Positions 15,170 to 23,445 of a stretch of DNA of 30,315 nucleotides are shown in pieces (within the stretch, counting starts at the first letter, position 1; each line of letters begins with the position of its first letter). Position numbers and translations under genes: made by a program. The stretch covers positions 1-30,315 of the IMG/VR virus record IMGVR_UViG_3300005519_000309, one strand, 5' to 3'. The DNA is from a virus. The notes below the pieces were generated by a model. It was not told the DNA's origin. It saw only the letters and a program-made list of their open reading frames with translations, and ran no database searches.

Positions 15170-15401
15170 TTCGCCAAACTTTCCTGCACAGCCTGCCGCA
15201 CGCTTTGCGGTGCACCGGTCTTTAGACGCTCATGAACGGTGAAACCGCGCTTTTCGCCGCGAACAGAATCGGCGCGCAAAACGAGGTGATGAGGACGTTT
15301 TGCCCGCCGGGGTCCGGACCTACCAGGGATGACAAGCCCCGGGGACAGTACGCTTCCAGACGCGGTGCGACCAATGTTCGGACGACAGCGAGAGCGAACG
15401 G

Positions 15402-16175
15402 CTACCACCGCCCATCCAACACGATTCTCGACACCTCCATCCGCTGCAGCCGCGGCCAAAGATCAAACTCCATCGCGACGTAGTCGGCGCATTTGCGGAG
15501 CAGCGCTTCACCGCTCGTGCTGTACAGGTCAGCGCACACCGTCAGTTCGATCGGAGCAACGAAGTCTCGGGGCCACCTCGTTGTGGCGTGAACATGATCC
15601 ATGTGCTGCCTCACGGCATGCGCGACGGCGATCGCAGAAAGCTCGCCCCAGGCACGCCGACGAAACTCCGGCGCGATCCATGCCTGGTCGAGTTCCAGCT
15701 CCAACTCGACCTCGTCTTCTAGATCGAATGCATCGACAGCCCACTTCAGGCTGAAGGACACGAAGCCCACCGCGTTGATACCGGTGCGCTCCGTGACGAC
15801 GGCCAGGAGATCAGTGGTGAGGTAGGCACGGGCGGCGGAGCGACCGGAGCGCAGTTCATACCCATCCTCCGAGTACAGGCCGAGACTCGTTCCGAGCGCT
15901 CGAAGATTTGCCTCTCGCAGCGGCGCTCCACTCAGCGGGCTGATCCCCTCCTCCGTCTTGTACGTCTCGTCCGCGGCATGCAGCTTGCGCAGTTGCTGGG
16001 CCCAACTTCGCATCTGCGCGCAGTGTCGGGTGACGATGTAGACGATCCCCTGGGCGTCCTCTGGCATGTCCTCCTCGTCCCAGGCGACGCGTGAAAACGC
16101 ATCAGGGTAGACCGGTTCGACCGGCTTGAGCAGCCGCAGGAACAGAGGGTGGCGACGGCCGCGAGGTTCAGGCAT
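15402..16175 (-). CDS. Hypothetical protein with GNAT-like segment
   Basis: 257 aa; not recognised with confidence. The central part reads like an acyl-CoA N-acyltransferase core: GFVSFSLKWAVD, a strand ELELELDQAWIAPEFRRRAWGELSAIAVAHAVRQHMD (cf. the V..ehRgrGiG helix), then VHATTRWP. The Gly positions of the acetyl-CoA loop are incomplete (RRRAWGE). The N-terminus mentions IVYIVTRHCAQ. The gene stands alone on the minus strand, with a small hairpin (GCGCT/AGCGC, 16176-16190) overlapping its leader. Confidence 0.6.
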   Translation of the reverse strand: MPEPRGRRHPLFLRLLKPVEPVYPDAFSRVAWDEEDMPEDAQGIVYIVTRHCAQMRSWAQQLRKLHAADETYKTEEGISPLSGAPLREANLRALGTSLGLYSEDGYELRSGRSAARAYLTTDLLAVVTERTGINAVGFVSFSLKWAVDAFDLEDEVELELELDQAWIAPEFRRRAWGELSAIAVAHAVRQHMDHVHATTRWPRDFVAPIELTVCADLYSTSGEALLRKCADYVAMEFDLWPRLQRMEVSRIVLDGRW

Positions 16176-16252
16176 GCGCTTTTCTAGCGCGCTTCCTCGG
16201 AAAGCTTGAACACGGGCTTTTCGGTCGTGATCGCCGCCCGTTGCTCATCGAC

Positions 16253-17341
16253 TCAGCACAGCATTCCTTGGCAGTTGTAGGTTCTCATGAAGATCATGTA
16301 GCTCTGACTCCCCTCGGTGAAGATGCCATATGGTGTCCTACCCACCGCGCCCTCCCGATTAAGGAAGGCCAGCCAGTCTTCGGCCGAAGCCTCTGCAGGA
16401 GGCATATCTGCTATATAGAAACTGAAAGCCGTCGGTTGTGATTCGTCCCGCACAAATAAGCTCACATCCTTGTAGTTGATAAGGCTGTGAAGCGCATAAC
16501 GTCCCCCGGTGGCGCCCTCCTCGTTTGCCATCGTCACGAACTCCCGAGTGCTGGGCGCCGTCGGTCTGTACAGAAATGTGCAGCGAGCGCTAGTAGGAAC
16601 TTCACGTCCCAAGACAATTCCTATCGCTTCCGAGGTCAGCTCTACCTTGCAAAACCCCTGTTGCCCCATTTTGTTTAAGGCTGCAAGGCTACTGGCCTCT
16701 GTTTCTCCGGCCCCTTCAACGCGCTGGTATTCATATGTCGAAGTTTGGCCAACTGCCTTCTTTAAGATTACGAGGGCTGCAAGAGGAAATCCCTTGTCGT
16801 CGCGCTCCACTCGCCATGCCTCGGTCAAGTAGCCCTCTGCACCGATAGCTTGAAAGCCTGCAAGACTGTAGGCTTCGATCAAGGGATGAAGTCGATGCAC
16901 GTATTCAACCGCATCGCTTCTCCTCTGGTAGACCGCCTTGTTACCGCCGTGGCTGTTGGATAGGGGGTCGAATAGATAGCCTGCCATCTCCGCGCTATTC
17001 AGTTCTGCCCAGAAGGCATCTCGATCCGAAAGATCGGCGGTGCCTAGTTTGTATGAATAAGTTGGACTTTTAGGCGGTCGATTCAGCATGCGCTCCTTGA
17101 TCGCTGCGACGCCCTCAGGTCCTTGCGCACGCAACACATCGATCGGACCGCCTTGGTCGGCCGGTGCCGCAGTCGCCAGAGTTAGCTCTTCTGCTTTTGC
17201 AAGCTTGACCTGAGCAGCCGCATCGACCTGCGATGCCGATGAGGATTGCCCTGTCGGCACAGTGCCGGATCCGCCGCCACCGCCCCCTCCGCAAGCGCCC
17301 AAGGCCAAGCCCAGCGCAATCGCCCCCATCCATCGATTCAT
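16253..17341 (-). CDS. Secreted lipoprotein of unknown function
   Basis: 362 aa from the ATG at 17339-17341. The upstream frame to 17671 is rejected because it lacks a signal and overlaps the divergent gene. The N-terminus MNRWMGAIALGLALGAC is a lipoprotein signal with lipobox LGAC (Cys 17), followed by a Gly7 run and a Ser/Ala linker. The body has two similar halves of about 110 residues built around ...YSYKLGTADLSDRDAFWAELNSAEMAGY and ...FVTMANEEGATGGRYALHSLINY, both with an AL..L.. / Y..aG motif, suggesting internal duplication. It is likely anchored to the outer membrane. Confidence 0.75.
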   Translation of the reverse strand: MNRWMGAIALGLALGACGGGGGGGSGTVPTGQSSSASQVDAAAQVKLAKAEELTLATAAPADQGGPIDVLRAQGPEGVAAIKERMLNRPPKSPTYSYKLGTADLSDRDAFWAELNSAEMAGYLFDPLSNSHGGNKAVYQRRSDAVEYVHRLHPLIEAYSLAGFQAIGAEGYLTEAWRVERDDKGFPLAALVILKKAVGQTSTYEYQRVEGAGETEASSLAALNKMGQQGFCKVELTSEAIGIVLGREVPTSARCTFLYRPTAPSTREFVTMANEEGATGGRYALHSLINYKDVSLFVRDESQPTAFSFYIADMPPAEASAEDWLAFLNREGAVGRTPYGIFTEGSQSYMIFMRTYNCQGMLC

Positions 17342-17546
17342 CTCGACCCTCGTGTATTGATTATTCGCCCTCGACTCAGGGTCAAGGGTCGCGCCGCACC
17401 AGCTTGCGACATTTTTGTGTCTGCACGACGAAAGCCGGAGATCGTAGGGAATTTCTGCGCCCGCGCATATCCCCCTCTGCCCTCCCCGCGATTTCAGTCC
17501 GCTTCGTTCGATATGCTCTCGCCCTATTACATGAGGAGCCAGAGGA

Positions 17547-18035
17547 ATGAGCCCGCAACTTTCGAAATCACAAAAGCGAGCAGCAGGAACGCGAAGCGTC
17601 ATAGCCCGCATCGCTGTAGTAGCAGCGTTGGCATCAGCGAGTTGCATCGCATCGGCGCAGATACCCAACATCCTTCAAGCAGGTCAGATGGCAGAAAGCT
17701 GCTCGCTGATGCTCAAGGGCACCGGGGGCTCGGACCGACATGCCGATTGCGCGACCCGCATTGCTGCCTTCATGGCTGGCTGGCGGGCAGGCGTTCAACG
17801 AGGATTGGTGCACTCCACGGTCAAGATGCGCCCCAAGAATGGCGCGATAAACAAAGAGGAGGTAGTCGAAGTCCTGCGCTCGCTGGTCTATCCATCCACC
17901 TGTTTGGGCGACAGAGACCTGGACTCAATAATCAGGGGATTTATCGACTACGTTGCCGCCGTGCCTTCACGGTCGAAGGAAATCTACGGGGATGTGCTGG
18001 CTGACTACTTCCTCGATGAACTCTGCGAGCACTGA
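17547..18035 (+). CDS. Rap1a/Tai-like periplasmic immunity-type protein
   Basis: 162 aa. A signal peptide occupies about residues 1-38 (IARIAVVAALASASCIASAQ). The mature part has the Rap1a/Tai pattern: MAESCSLML, a second Cys (HADCATR), FMAGWRAGVQRGL, a third Cys (PSTCLGD), then LDSIIRGFIDYVAAVPSRSKEIYGDVLADYFLDELC with the fourth. In the founding members these proteins neutralise type VI secretion peptidoglycan amidases; family members also occur without an effector, as here. Divergent from the lipoprotein; GAGGAG lies 8 bases before the ATG. Confidence 0.75.
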   Translation: MSPQLSKSQKRAAGTRSVIARIAVVAALASASCIASAQIPNILQAGQMAESCSLMLKGTGGSDRHADCATRIAAFMAGWRAGVQRGLVHSTVKMRPKNGAINKEEVVEVLRSLVYPSTCLGDRDLDSIIRGFIDYVAAVPSRSKEIYGDVLADYFLDELCEH

Positions 18036-18041
18036 TGGACT

Positions 18042-18257
18042 ACCTCGCCGGCCTTCGATATCAAGGCTTTTCACCAGGCAGACGATTAGCCCGACTCCGA
18101 TGGCCGCGTGGAGTTCAATGCCGACCTATTCCGTGGAACAACCAACGAGCTGACGGTTCAGGTCTATGCCGTCGATCAAGAAGAGCTTGATCGCGAGGTC
18201 ATGCCTGTGCTTGAGGCCGTGCTATGCAGGCCGATGAGATGGCCGCCGTCTGCCCCA
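18042..18257 (+). pseudogene. Possible coding relic between the Rap1a-like and OmpA-like genes
   Basis: The frame continues after the Rap1a-like stop and reads as plausible protein, interrupted by TAG at 18087: SPAFDIKAFHQADD, stop, PDSDGRVEFNADLFRG then TNELTVQVYAVDQEELDREVMP. No start codon or ribosome site. It shares one reading frame with the genes on either side, so this segment may be a decayed third gene or an ancient fused part. Confidence 0.3.
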
Positions 18258-18305
18258 CAACCAATGCAATACTTTCCAAGGGTCCTCACCTTGATCCGAG
18301 CTTCT

Positions 18306-18818
18306 ATGTTGACCCGTAAGCATTGCACGCACTGGGCCGTGGTTGGATTCCTGCTGACATATCAGCTGACAAGCTCATCCACATCGGTCTACGAAGACGC
18401 CACCTTTCAATTCGATTTCGAACAGAACGCTGTTGCCCTCACTGCAGAGTCTCGAGGCCGACTAGGGGCTGCCGTCGATCTGGCTCGCTCTTGGTGTGGC
18501 TTTCAAGTTGCCTTCGTAACTGGGCACGCTGATCCATCCGAAGGGAAATCGCCACATTCGCTGCTTGAGCTATCAAAGAAGCGCTCTGCCTATGTTCAAC
18601 AATTACTGCTTCAACTTGGCGTCCCAGCAAGTCGCATATTCGGCGAAGGAAAAGGAGCGACGCAATCCGATGCCGTGCAACTGCGTGACGGACCAGCGGC
18701 AGATCGCTCGGCATGGGCAGGACGTGTGGACGTCTATATGAGAGCCGAGGGCCGCGGCGGCCCGGACCGCTACCGCGATGGCAAGGATGGCTGCCGCAAT
18801 GGGTGGGCAAGCCCCTAG
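18306..18818 (+). CDS. OmpA-like C-terminal domain protein
   Basis: 170 aa from the ATG at 18306. The longer frame begins at 18108 but has no start signal. A possible signal peptide is AVVGFLLTYQLTSSS after MLTRKHCTHW. The domain shows FQFDFEQNAVALTAESRGRL (strand-helix start), QVAFVTGHADPSEG, LLELSKKRSAYVQQLLLQLGVPASRIFGEGKGAT and RVDVYM, which is the peptidoglycan-binding OmpA fold with the Asp and Arg contacts apparently retained. It would tether to the cell wall. It follows the Rap1a-like gene on the same strand; the tail is Gly/Arg rich. Confidence 0.7.
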   Translation: MLTRKHCTHWAVVGFLLTYQLTSSSTSVYEDATFQFDFEQNAVALTAESRGRLGAAVDLARSWCGFQVAFVTGHADPSEGKSPHSLLELSKKRSAYVQQLLLQLGVPASRIFGEGKGATQSDAVQLRDGPAADRSAWAGRVDVYMRAEGRGGPDRYRDGKDGCRNGWASP

Positions 18819-18934
18819 TCGCAAACGAAATAGACCGCTCGTCACGCAAAGGCGCTCACTTCACTCCTGCGAGCCCCTTCATGTCGTTCAACCGCGCCTC
18901 GGAGAACCGCCCTGGGAGCCGATGTCCTGCGGCG

Positions 18935-18951
18935 GGGGATTTTGAGTCCCC
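18935..18951 (-). other. tRNA-Leu(CAA)-like anticodon arm fragment
   Basis: On the minus strand a 5-bp stem GGGGA/TCCCC closes a 7-base loop CTCAAAA with CAA in the anticodon place, followed by CGCCGC as at the start of a leucine variable arm. No other tRNA arms follow. It may be a relic of an att core from a different element, or chance. Confidence 0.3.
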
Positions 18952-19027
18952 TGTTCTTTAGGCCGCGGCTCGATCCCTATCGCGACAAATGCGAAATCCG
19001 GCTAGGCTACCTCCACTGGAGGCGGAA

Positions 19028-19330
19028 ATGCTGGAACTGCTCGATACGGGTCGGATTGCGCACAAGCTTGGAAAATGGCGCTGGACCGCCTATTTCGCTA
19101 CTGGACTATGCCTGTTCTTCTTCGGCTGGGGCATCGCCGAGCTGCCAATGGTCCCCAGCCTCATGAGCCCGGCCACTGCCACTGATTCATCTTTCGCGTT
19201 CTGGACGTTTGCTTCCTTCTCGCTGGCGTCACTGCTCTTGATCCTCTACAGCTTCTGGCTCTGCTACACCGACGAGATGCATGGCGCCTATATCGAGATC
19301 GCCGAGCGCTATCGCACTCACGGCTGGTAG
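19028..19330 (+). CDS. Small two-helix membrane protein
   Basis: 100 aa from the ATG at 19028, chosen because GGAGG lies five bases upstream; the longer frame from 18989 lacks one. Helix 1 is about residues 19-40 (AYFATGLCLFFFGWGIAELPM) and helix 2 about residues 56-80 (FWTFASFSLASLLLILYSFWLCY), with a charged C-terminus (EIAERYRTHGW). A weak terminator-like hairpin with AGCCC/GGGCTTTTT arms follows (about 19334-19371). Function unknown; it could be part of exclusion together with the NTPase downstream. Confidence 0.7.
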   Translation: MLELLDTGRIAHKLGKWRWTAYFATGLCLFFFGWGIAELPMVPSLMSPATATDSSFAFWTFASFSLASLLLILYSFWLCYTDEMHGAYIEIAERYRTHGW

Positions 19331-19500
19331 AGAGCCCTACCCTTCGAATCGAGCTCCCATGGTGCGGGCTTTTTCATACTTGGTAGTCGAACTCCACTTG
19401 AAGGCTATGCGTGAAGAGGATTTCAAGCCCCTCCTTCACGTTTCCTCACCAATAGAGCTACCGCCGGCTACGAACATCACGATCAACCTGGAGCCCATAA

Positions 19501-20871
19501 ATGGCGAGCACTGCAGAGCCGCAATCCCCCGACCATCTCAATAGAGGAGCCTTCCTGGCTGCAATGGAGAGCAACATCGAGGTGCTCGCAAAGGTGCCGT
19601 CAGATCGCTTGGCTACCCCGAGGGTCATCGCGGTTGATGCTCAATGGGGCGACGGAAAGACTTGGATCGCAACCGAATTAGCACGGCGACTTCGCGGGCC
19701 CGACGGAACCCGACCAGTGGTCTCCATCGATGTCTTTCGGTATGACCACCATGATGACCCGTTCGCGGTGATTGCGGCAGCGATCTATGAAGCACTCAAG
19801 CCAACCTCAGCCGTAAAGAAAAAATTCCTGGAAGCGGCGGGAGCGGTGCTCAAGAGCGCAGCTCCGGTCGCGGCCAAGGCGGGAATTACCCTTGGCGCCC
19901 GAGCCATCGGACTCTCCGCGGACGACACCGATGAGTTGACCAAAGGCGCTGTAGGTGCGCTCAAAGACAGCGCAGGGTCGTTCTCGGAAAAAGCAGTCGA
20001 GAAGCTCTTCGACTCCTACTCCGCCACCGAGCGCATTCAGAAAAATTTCATGCAGATGCTAAGCGAGTTGACCAACAAGCTGGACCAACCGTTGGTAGTG
20101 CTTGTGGACGAACTCGACCGATGCCGCCCTTCATTCGCGCTTGAGGTACTTGAACGAATCAAACACCTTTTCGGTGCAGAGAACGTCGTCTTCGTTCTCT
20201 TTTGGAATTCCCGCTCCATTCACGAGTCAATTCGTCATACCTATGGCCCGGGAACTGACGCTACCAACTACCTGGCCAAGTTTGTTGCATTCAGTATTCC
20301 ACTGGAGCTAGAAACACCTAGAGGAACCACCATTGGGCGAAGGTTCATGACTTTCATACGCGCGATGGGGGAACTCCACTTTAAAAGCAAGGTGATGAGT
20401 CACGACTTTTGTGATGCCATGATCGAGGCGAGCGGCATACTTAATCCCAGCCTTCGGCAAATTCAACAAACCATCCAGCTCACTGAGCAACTCAAAGTCT
20501 TAGAAACTCAAGGCGAACCGTGGCCCACTGTATCGGCGTATCTTTTGCTCCTTAGAACGATGGATCGAGAACGTTTTGATCGAATTATTTCGCTTGACCC
20601 TCAGTCGGCACGGATCGAGGCTGCCATGATAGCCAATGCATTCAAGAGCGCCCCGAGGCAGGATTTGAGCCAACTTCACGTAATCTTCACCTACATCGCC
20701 GACCGGGAGCGATTAGATGAGCTGGCAAAGGCCATTCGAACGAGAACGTGCGATGCAGGCACACTTACCGACGAAGACCGGCACCTACTGAGCGACACAG
20801 ATATGGGCAAATCGATCCCCCTGTTTCAGCAGCACGGGAAAAGCATTTTCGAACCATTAACTTCTAGCTAG
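19501..20871 (+). CDS. KAP-family P-loop NTPase
   Basis: 456 aa. Walker A is AQWGDGKT (Lys 53), matching the KAP (E)WGxGKT consensus; Walker B is VVLVDELDRCRP (Asp 203), the KAP hallmark DELDRC; then VFVLFWNSRSIHESI and YLAKFVAFSIPL. Most family members carry transmembrane helices between the Walker motifs; here that insert (about 105-165) is Ala/Gly rich but not clearly membrane-spanning. GGAG lies seven bases before the ATG. Family members act in phage exclusion and other defence contexts. It is convergent with an HNH gene 30 bases away. Confidence 0.88.
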   Translation: MASTAEPQSPDHLNRGAFLAAMESNIEVLAKVPSDRLATPRVIAVDAQWGDGKTWIATELARRLRGPDGTRPVVSIDVFRYDHHDDPFAVIAAAIYEALKPTSAVKKKFLEAAGAVLKSAAPVAAKAGITLGARAIGLSADDTDELTKGAVGALKDSAGSFSEKAVEKLFDSYSATERIQKNFMQMLSELTNKLDQPLVVLVDELDRCRPSFALEVLERIKHLFGAENVVFVLFWNSRSIHESIRHTYGPGTDATNYLAKFVAFSIPLELETPRGTTIGRRFMTFIRAMGELHFKSKVMSHDFCDAMIEASGILNPSLRQIQQTIQLTEQLKVLETQGEPWPTVSAYLLLLRTMDRERFDRIISLDPQSARIEAAMIANAFKSAPRQDLSQLHVIFTYIADRERLDELAKAIRTRTCDAGTLTDEDRHLLSDTDMGKSIPLFQQHGKSIFEPLTSS

Positions 20872-20901
20872 AAATCAATTCGAGCCATAGCAAAGAGGTA
20901 C

Positions 20902-21783
20902 TCAGGCATTTTTTCTTCGCGCCACCTCTGAGAGGCGTGCAGCATTGAGATTTTTCTCGCGATTGCTATTGATCCATTTGAACGGGGACTTCTTTTGCTC
21001 TCCCTTAAAGCGTTCGGCAAGCCGGTCATCCATTGCTTCCAGCCGCCCAGGTACTTGACTGAAGATCGAAACGAAGCCGAACACCTCGCCAAATGCCACT
21101 TGGAGCACGTGAAGTTCCCTAGACTCATCGACGGAATAGAGATAGTCGAACTGGTCTTTGAGATCACGACCCGATCGTGCGACAGGCGCGCTCATCGCAG
21201 CCAATCCGGCCAATGCGTCTAGCAAGACTATTCGTCCATGTTCTAGGCGCTGAGCGTTCGTGAACCATTGAAACTGAATACCGCCATCGGCTGCGAATGG
21301 CGCTCCCATCTTCATGTAGAAGATCGCCTTAGTGAGCTTGGCTGCGAAGATCTCAACACAGCGATGCATCTCTTCTGGAACATCGACGATTCCGAGCTGC
21401 TGATACGTCTGCCCTGGCTGAGGACGGATACCAAGACGCCGCGCATCGGCCCGAGCTTCGGTCGCCTTCTTCGAAAACATCTTTGCGAGAACGCCCGGAA
21501 ATTGGCGATCGATTTGGTACATGAGACCCTTCCCTCTCTCAAGGACGTGCGGGTCCCTTCCGCCTAGGTGAGCAAGAAAAGCCACCATCAGATCCTCGTT
21601 GGAACTGCCTCCGTTGCATTTGAGACAAGCGGCGAACTCGAAACCTTCCGGCCACGCTCTCTCACGAAACATCGACCGCGGTGGACAATGCTCTATCGTC
21701 GTTGCAGCCGTTTGCCCGCCGCAAAAAATGCACATCGGGCAAGCAGCCAACAAAGCAGCACGACGTGATCTTGATTGCCCCAT
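20902..21783 (-). CDS. HNH-like zinc-binding nuclease-type protein
   Basis: 293 aa. CIFCGG (Cys 18, 21), then TTIEHCPPRSMF (Glu31-His32), then AACLKCNGGSSNEDLMVAFLAHL (Cys 53, 56 and Asn 57) form the zinc-stabilised HNH layout seen in defence-associated proteins. The remaining 230 residues are of unknown type (YQQLGIVDVPEEM, IFAAKLTKAIFYM, LLYSVDESRELHVLQVAFGEVFGFVSIFSQV) and may sense or bind a partner. A good GGAGGG site precedes the ATG. The genes converge, so they are not co-transcribed. Confidence 0.78.
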   Translation of the reverse strand: MGQSRSRRAALLAACPMCIFCGGQTAATTIEHCPPRSMFRERAWPEGFEFAACLKCNGGSSNEDLMVAFLAHLGGRDPHVLERGKGLMYQIDRQFPGVLAKMFSKKATEARADARRLGIRPQPGQTYQQLGIVDVPEEMHRCVEIFAAKLTKAIFYMKMGAPFAADGGIQFQWFTNAQRLEHGRIVLLDALAGLAAMSAPVARSGRDLKDQFDYLYSVDESRELHVLQVAFGEVFGFVSIFSQVPGRLEAMDDRLAERFKGEQKKSPFKWINSNREKNLNAARLSEVARRKNA

Positions 21784-21815
21784 CGAAACCCTCCATCCGG
21801 TCGCTCCGATAGTCG

Positions 21816-21833
21816 CAGAAAGCCCCCTTTCTG
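21816..21833. promoter_or_regulatory. Perfect 7-bp-arm palindrome between divergent genes
   Basis: CAGAAAG-CCCC-CTTTCTG is a perfect inverted repeat in the spacer between the HNH gene (minus) and the 222-aa gene (plus). Operator-like location; it could equally be a stable hairpin. Confidence 0.4.
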
Positions 21834-21945
21834 TCGTGTTGATGGCAATATCACGGGTGTGATTGCCGCGCCCGATGTCCGGGAAAACCGCTTGCCTTGG
21901 CGGGCTTAGCTGCCAGTTTTGCAGGAATTTCGCCTGAGTAGGGAA

Positions 21946-22614
21946 ATGACGAACAGAAACAAGCTGCTTGCGCTAGCGCTGATGGCAAAAACCCCAGCAC
22001 AGACAACAACGTTGAACGCGTTGAGCCTCGGGGGGTTATCCGAAGCAGAAATGCGAATCGCAATGGTGATCTTCGAAGAAACTGAAAGGCAGCGCGAAAG
22101 CAAACGTGCGACTGGCGGAAGGCTACCAGCGGGGCTCTTGGGGGACTCAATGGACTACGTGGACACCCTCCCCTGGGACGATCTACTGCTCAGCCCCGAC
22201 GTGGTTCGGAAGTGCACAGAACGTCTGAAGATCACGCCGATCGAGCTGCTTAACGTGGCCATCAGCAAATGCCACCCAAGCAATTGGCAGGCCCTCTTCT
22301 GGATGCGCGAATGGTTCGATCAGATTCACCGCAACGCAGTTGAAGACATCGCGGAAGCTCGCAAAGAATTCGAAGATCTTCATGCGACAAAGCAGATTGA
22401 GGAGAACCGCGCCAAAGCGAAGGCAATGGCGGACGCCCGCCATAACAAGCCTGGCGGCGCTCGTGAAAAGCGAGCGGCAATTCGCGCAATCTGGGCGTCG
22501 GGCAAGTACAGCAGCCGCACTGTTTGCGCCGAGCAGGAATGCGGTGCGTTGGGGATGTCCTATGACACCGCCCGCAGGGCCCTAAGAAACACGCCGCACC
22601 CTGTGAAGGGATAG
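21946..22614 (+). CDS. Hypothetical phage protein with C-terminal HTH-like region
   Basis: 222 aa from the ATG at 21946 (the TTG at 21919 is less likely). Not recognised by name. Residues 15-50 are helical with LSEAEMRIAMVIFEETERQRESK; the middle is charged (FDQIHRNAVEDIAEARKEFEDL); the end reads REKRAAIRAIWASGKYSSRTVCAEQECGALGMSYDTARRALRNTP, which looks like a DNA-binding helix pair preceded by an HNKPGG basic patch. Similar tails occur in prophage proteins near AlpA or integrase genes, from memory. A regulatory role is likely but unproven. Confidence 0.7.
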   Translation: MTNRNKLLALALMAKTPAQTTTLNALSLGGLSEAEMRIAMVIFEETERQRESKRATGGRLPAGLLGDSMDYVDTLPWDDLLLSPDVVRKCTERLKITPIELLNVAISKCHPSNWQALFWMREWFDQIHRNAVEDIAEARKEFEDLHATKQIEENRAKAKAMADARHNKPGGAREKRAAIRAIWASGKYSSRTVCAEQECGALGMSYDTARRALRNTPHPVKG

Positions 22615-22747
22615 CCGCTGCACCGCACTGGCTAGCCGCTCCTATGGACAGCCTGGCCGATGCTATGCACAAGGCATTGGCGGAGCGGCTCCATTTCGCG
22701 ACATTCAACCCACGCCCATTTCCGGCGAGTTCATCAGGGGGTTTTGA

Positions 22748-22913
22748 ATGACACACCGAACTGCACAGGTCGCAGAGACCGTCAAGCGAGAGATCGGACA
22801 AGCCTCGCTAGCCCCCATACCGCAGCACATCGGGTGCATCGCAGGTTGTCGAAGAAATCGACCACAAGGACATCGACACATTCAAGGTCTTCAACAAAGG
22901 GATCTGTCGTTGA
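22748..22913 (+). pseudogene. Frameshifted small phage gene
   Basis: From the ATG at 22748 the reading MTHRTAQVAETVKREIGQA looks genuine; about 100 bases on, a different frame reads SQVVEEIDHKDIDTFKVFN then KGICR, stop at 22911. The two frames differ by one base, so a single small gene has probably lost frame near 22810-22840. It could equally be two unrelated short frames. Confidence 0.35.
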
Positions 22914-23011
22914 CGCAAATGGCTCTCCCCAAACGCCGCCCTCTCGATCCAGGGCTCGCAGATCTATGCACTTGCCGGCTTTTCCCGTTTATTGCACTGG
23001 AAGATCACCGT

Positions 23012-23032
23012 TTATTCACAGACTTATCCACA
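23012..23032 (+). promoter_or_regulatory. Two tandem DnaA boxes
   Basis: TTATTCACA (23012-23020) and TTATCCACA (23024-23032) both match the 9-base DnaA box consensus TTATNCACA, the second being the E. coli R1 box. They are direct repeats 12 bases apart start to start. They could belong to a decayed second replication origin or regulate transcription. The flanking DNA is not strongly AT-rich. Confidence 0.55.
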
Positions 23033-23118
23033 CGCGCTAAAGATCGAGCGCGTTAGCATCTCTCCAACCCATTTGGACTACTGGTTGCCTAAACAGCATA
23101 CCCGTCGCCCAAAAGGCA

Positions 23119-23149
23119 AGGGCCGCGAGCGGTTTGCGCAAGCGGCCCT
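23119..23149. other. GC-rich hairpin before the AlpA gene
   Basis: AGGGCCGC and GCGGCCCT are perfect 8-base arms with a 15-base loop, extended by CAAG/CTTG with a small bulge. On the minus strand it is followed by CTTGCCTTTT, so it may end transcription coming from the Arc-type gene on the minus strand. No U-run on the plus strand. Confidence 0.4.
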
Positions 23150-23247
23150 CTTGAGCACCGAACCCGAAGGAACTGGCACCCGTCTGGCAGGACAGGAAAA
23201 GTTTAACCGGGTCCGGGAAATTTTGGCCGCTTAACTTGAAAGCACCT

Positions 23248-23445
23248 ATGCCCCGTGACATCGAATCCATGCCGGTAGCCGACAGGCTGCTGCGCCTCCC
23301 TGAAGTCCTCACCAAAGTACCGGTCGGCCGAGCTTCCTGGTGGAAGGGCGTCAAGGATGGCCGCTACCCTGCTGCCATCAAGCTCGGGCCGCGCACGAGC
23401 GCTTGGCGCGCCTCCGACATCGACAAGCTGATCGCGTCCCTCTAG
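23248..23445 (+). CDS. AlpA-type DNA-binding regulator
   Basis: 65 aa from the ATG at 23248 (the TTG at 23236 is less likely). Reads LLRLPEVLTKVPVGRASWWKGVKDGRYPAAIKLGPRTSAWRASDIDKLI, the AlpA pattern: LL.l.eV......s...W...v..G.fP..vklG.r...W...ei..wi. AlpA proteins are MerR-like winged helices that control excision or lysis genes. Its place next to the Arc-type and antirepressor genes suggests prophage control. Confidence 0.85.
   Translation: MPRDIESMPVADRLLRLPEVLTKVPVGRASWWKGVKDGRYPAAIKLGPRTSAWRASDIDKLIASL

Larger units (their letters stand above)
22615..23247. other. 633-base region without a clear gene: relics, DnaA boxes, hairpin
   Basis: Contains a possible 35-aa ORF (22644-22751, ATGGACAGC..., product DSLADAMHKALAERLHFATF, overlapping the next ORF as ATGA), a frameshifted relic (22748-22913), a 45-aa ORF (22919-23056) and two DnaA boxes (23012-23032), then a GC-rich hairpin (23119-23149). 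No long conserved coding region is evident. Confidence 0.5.
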
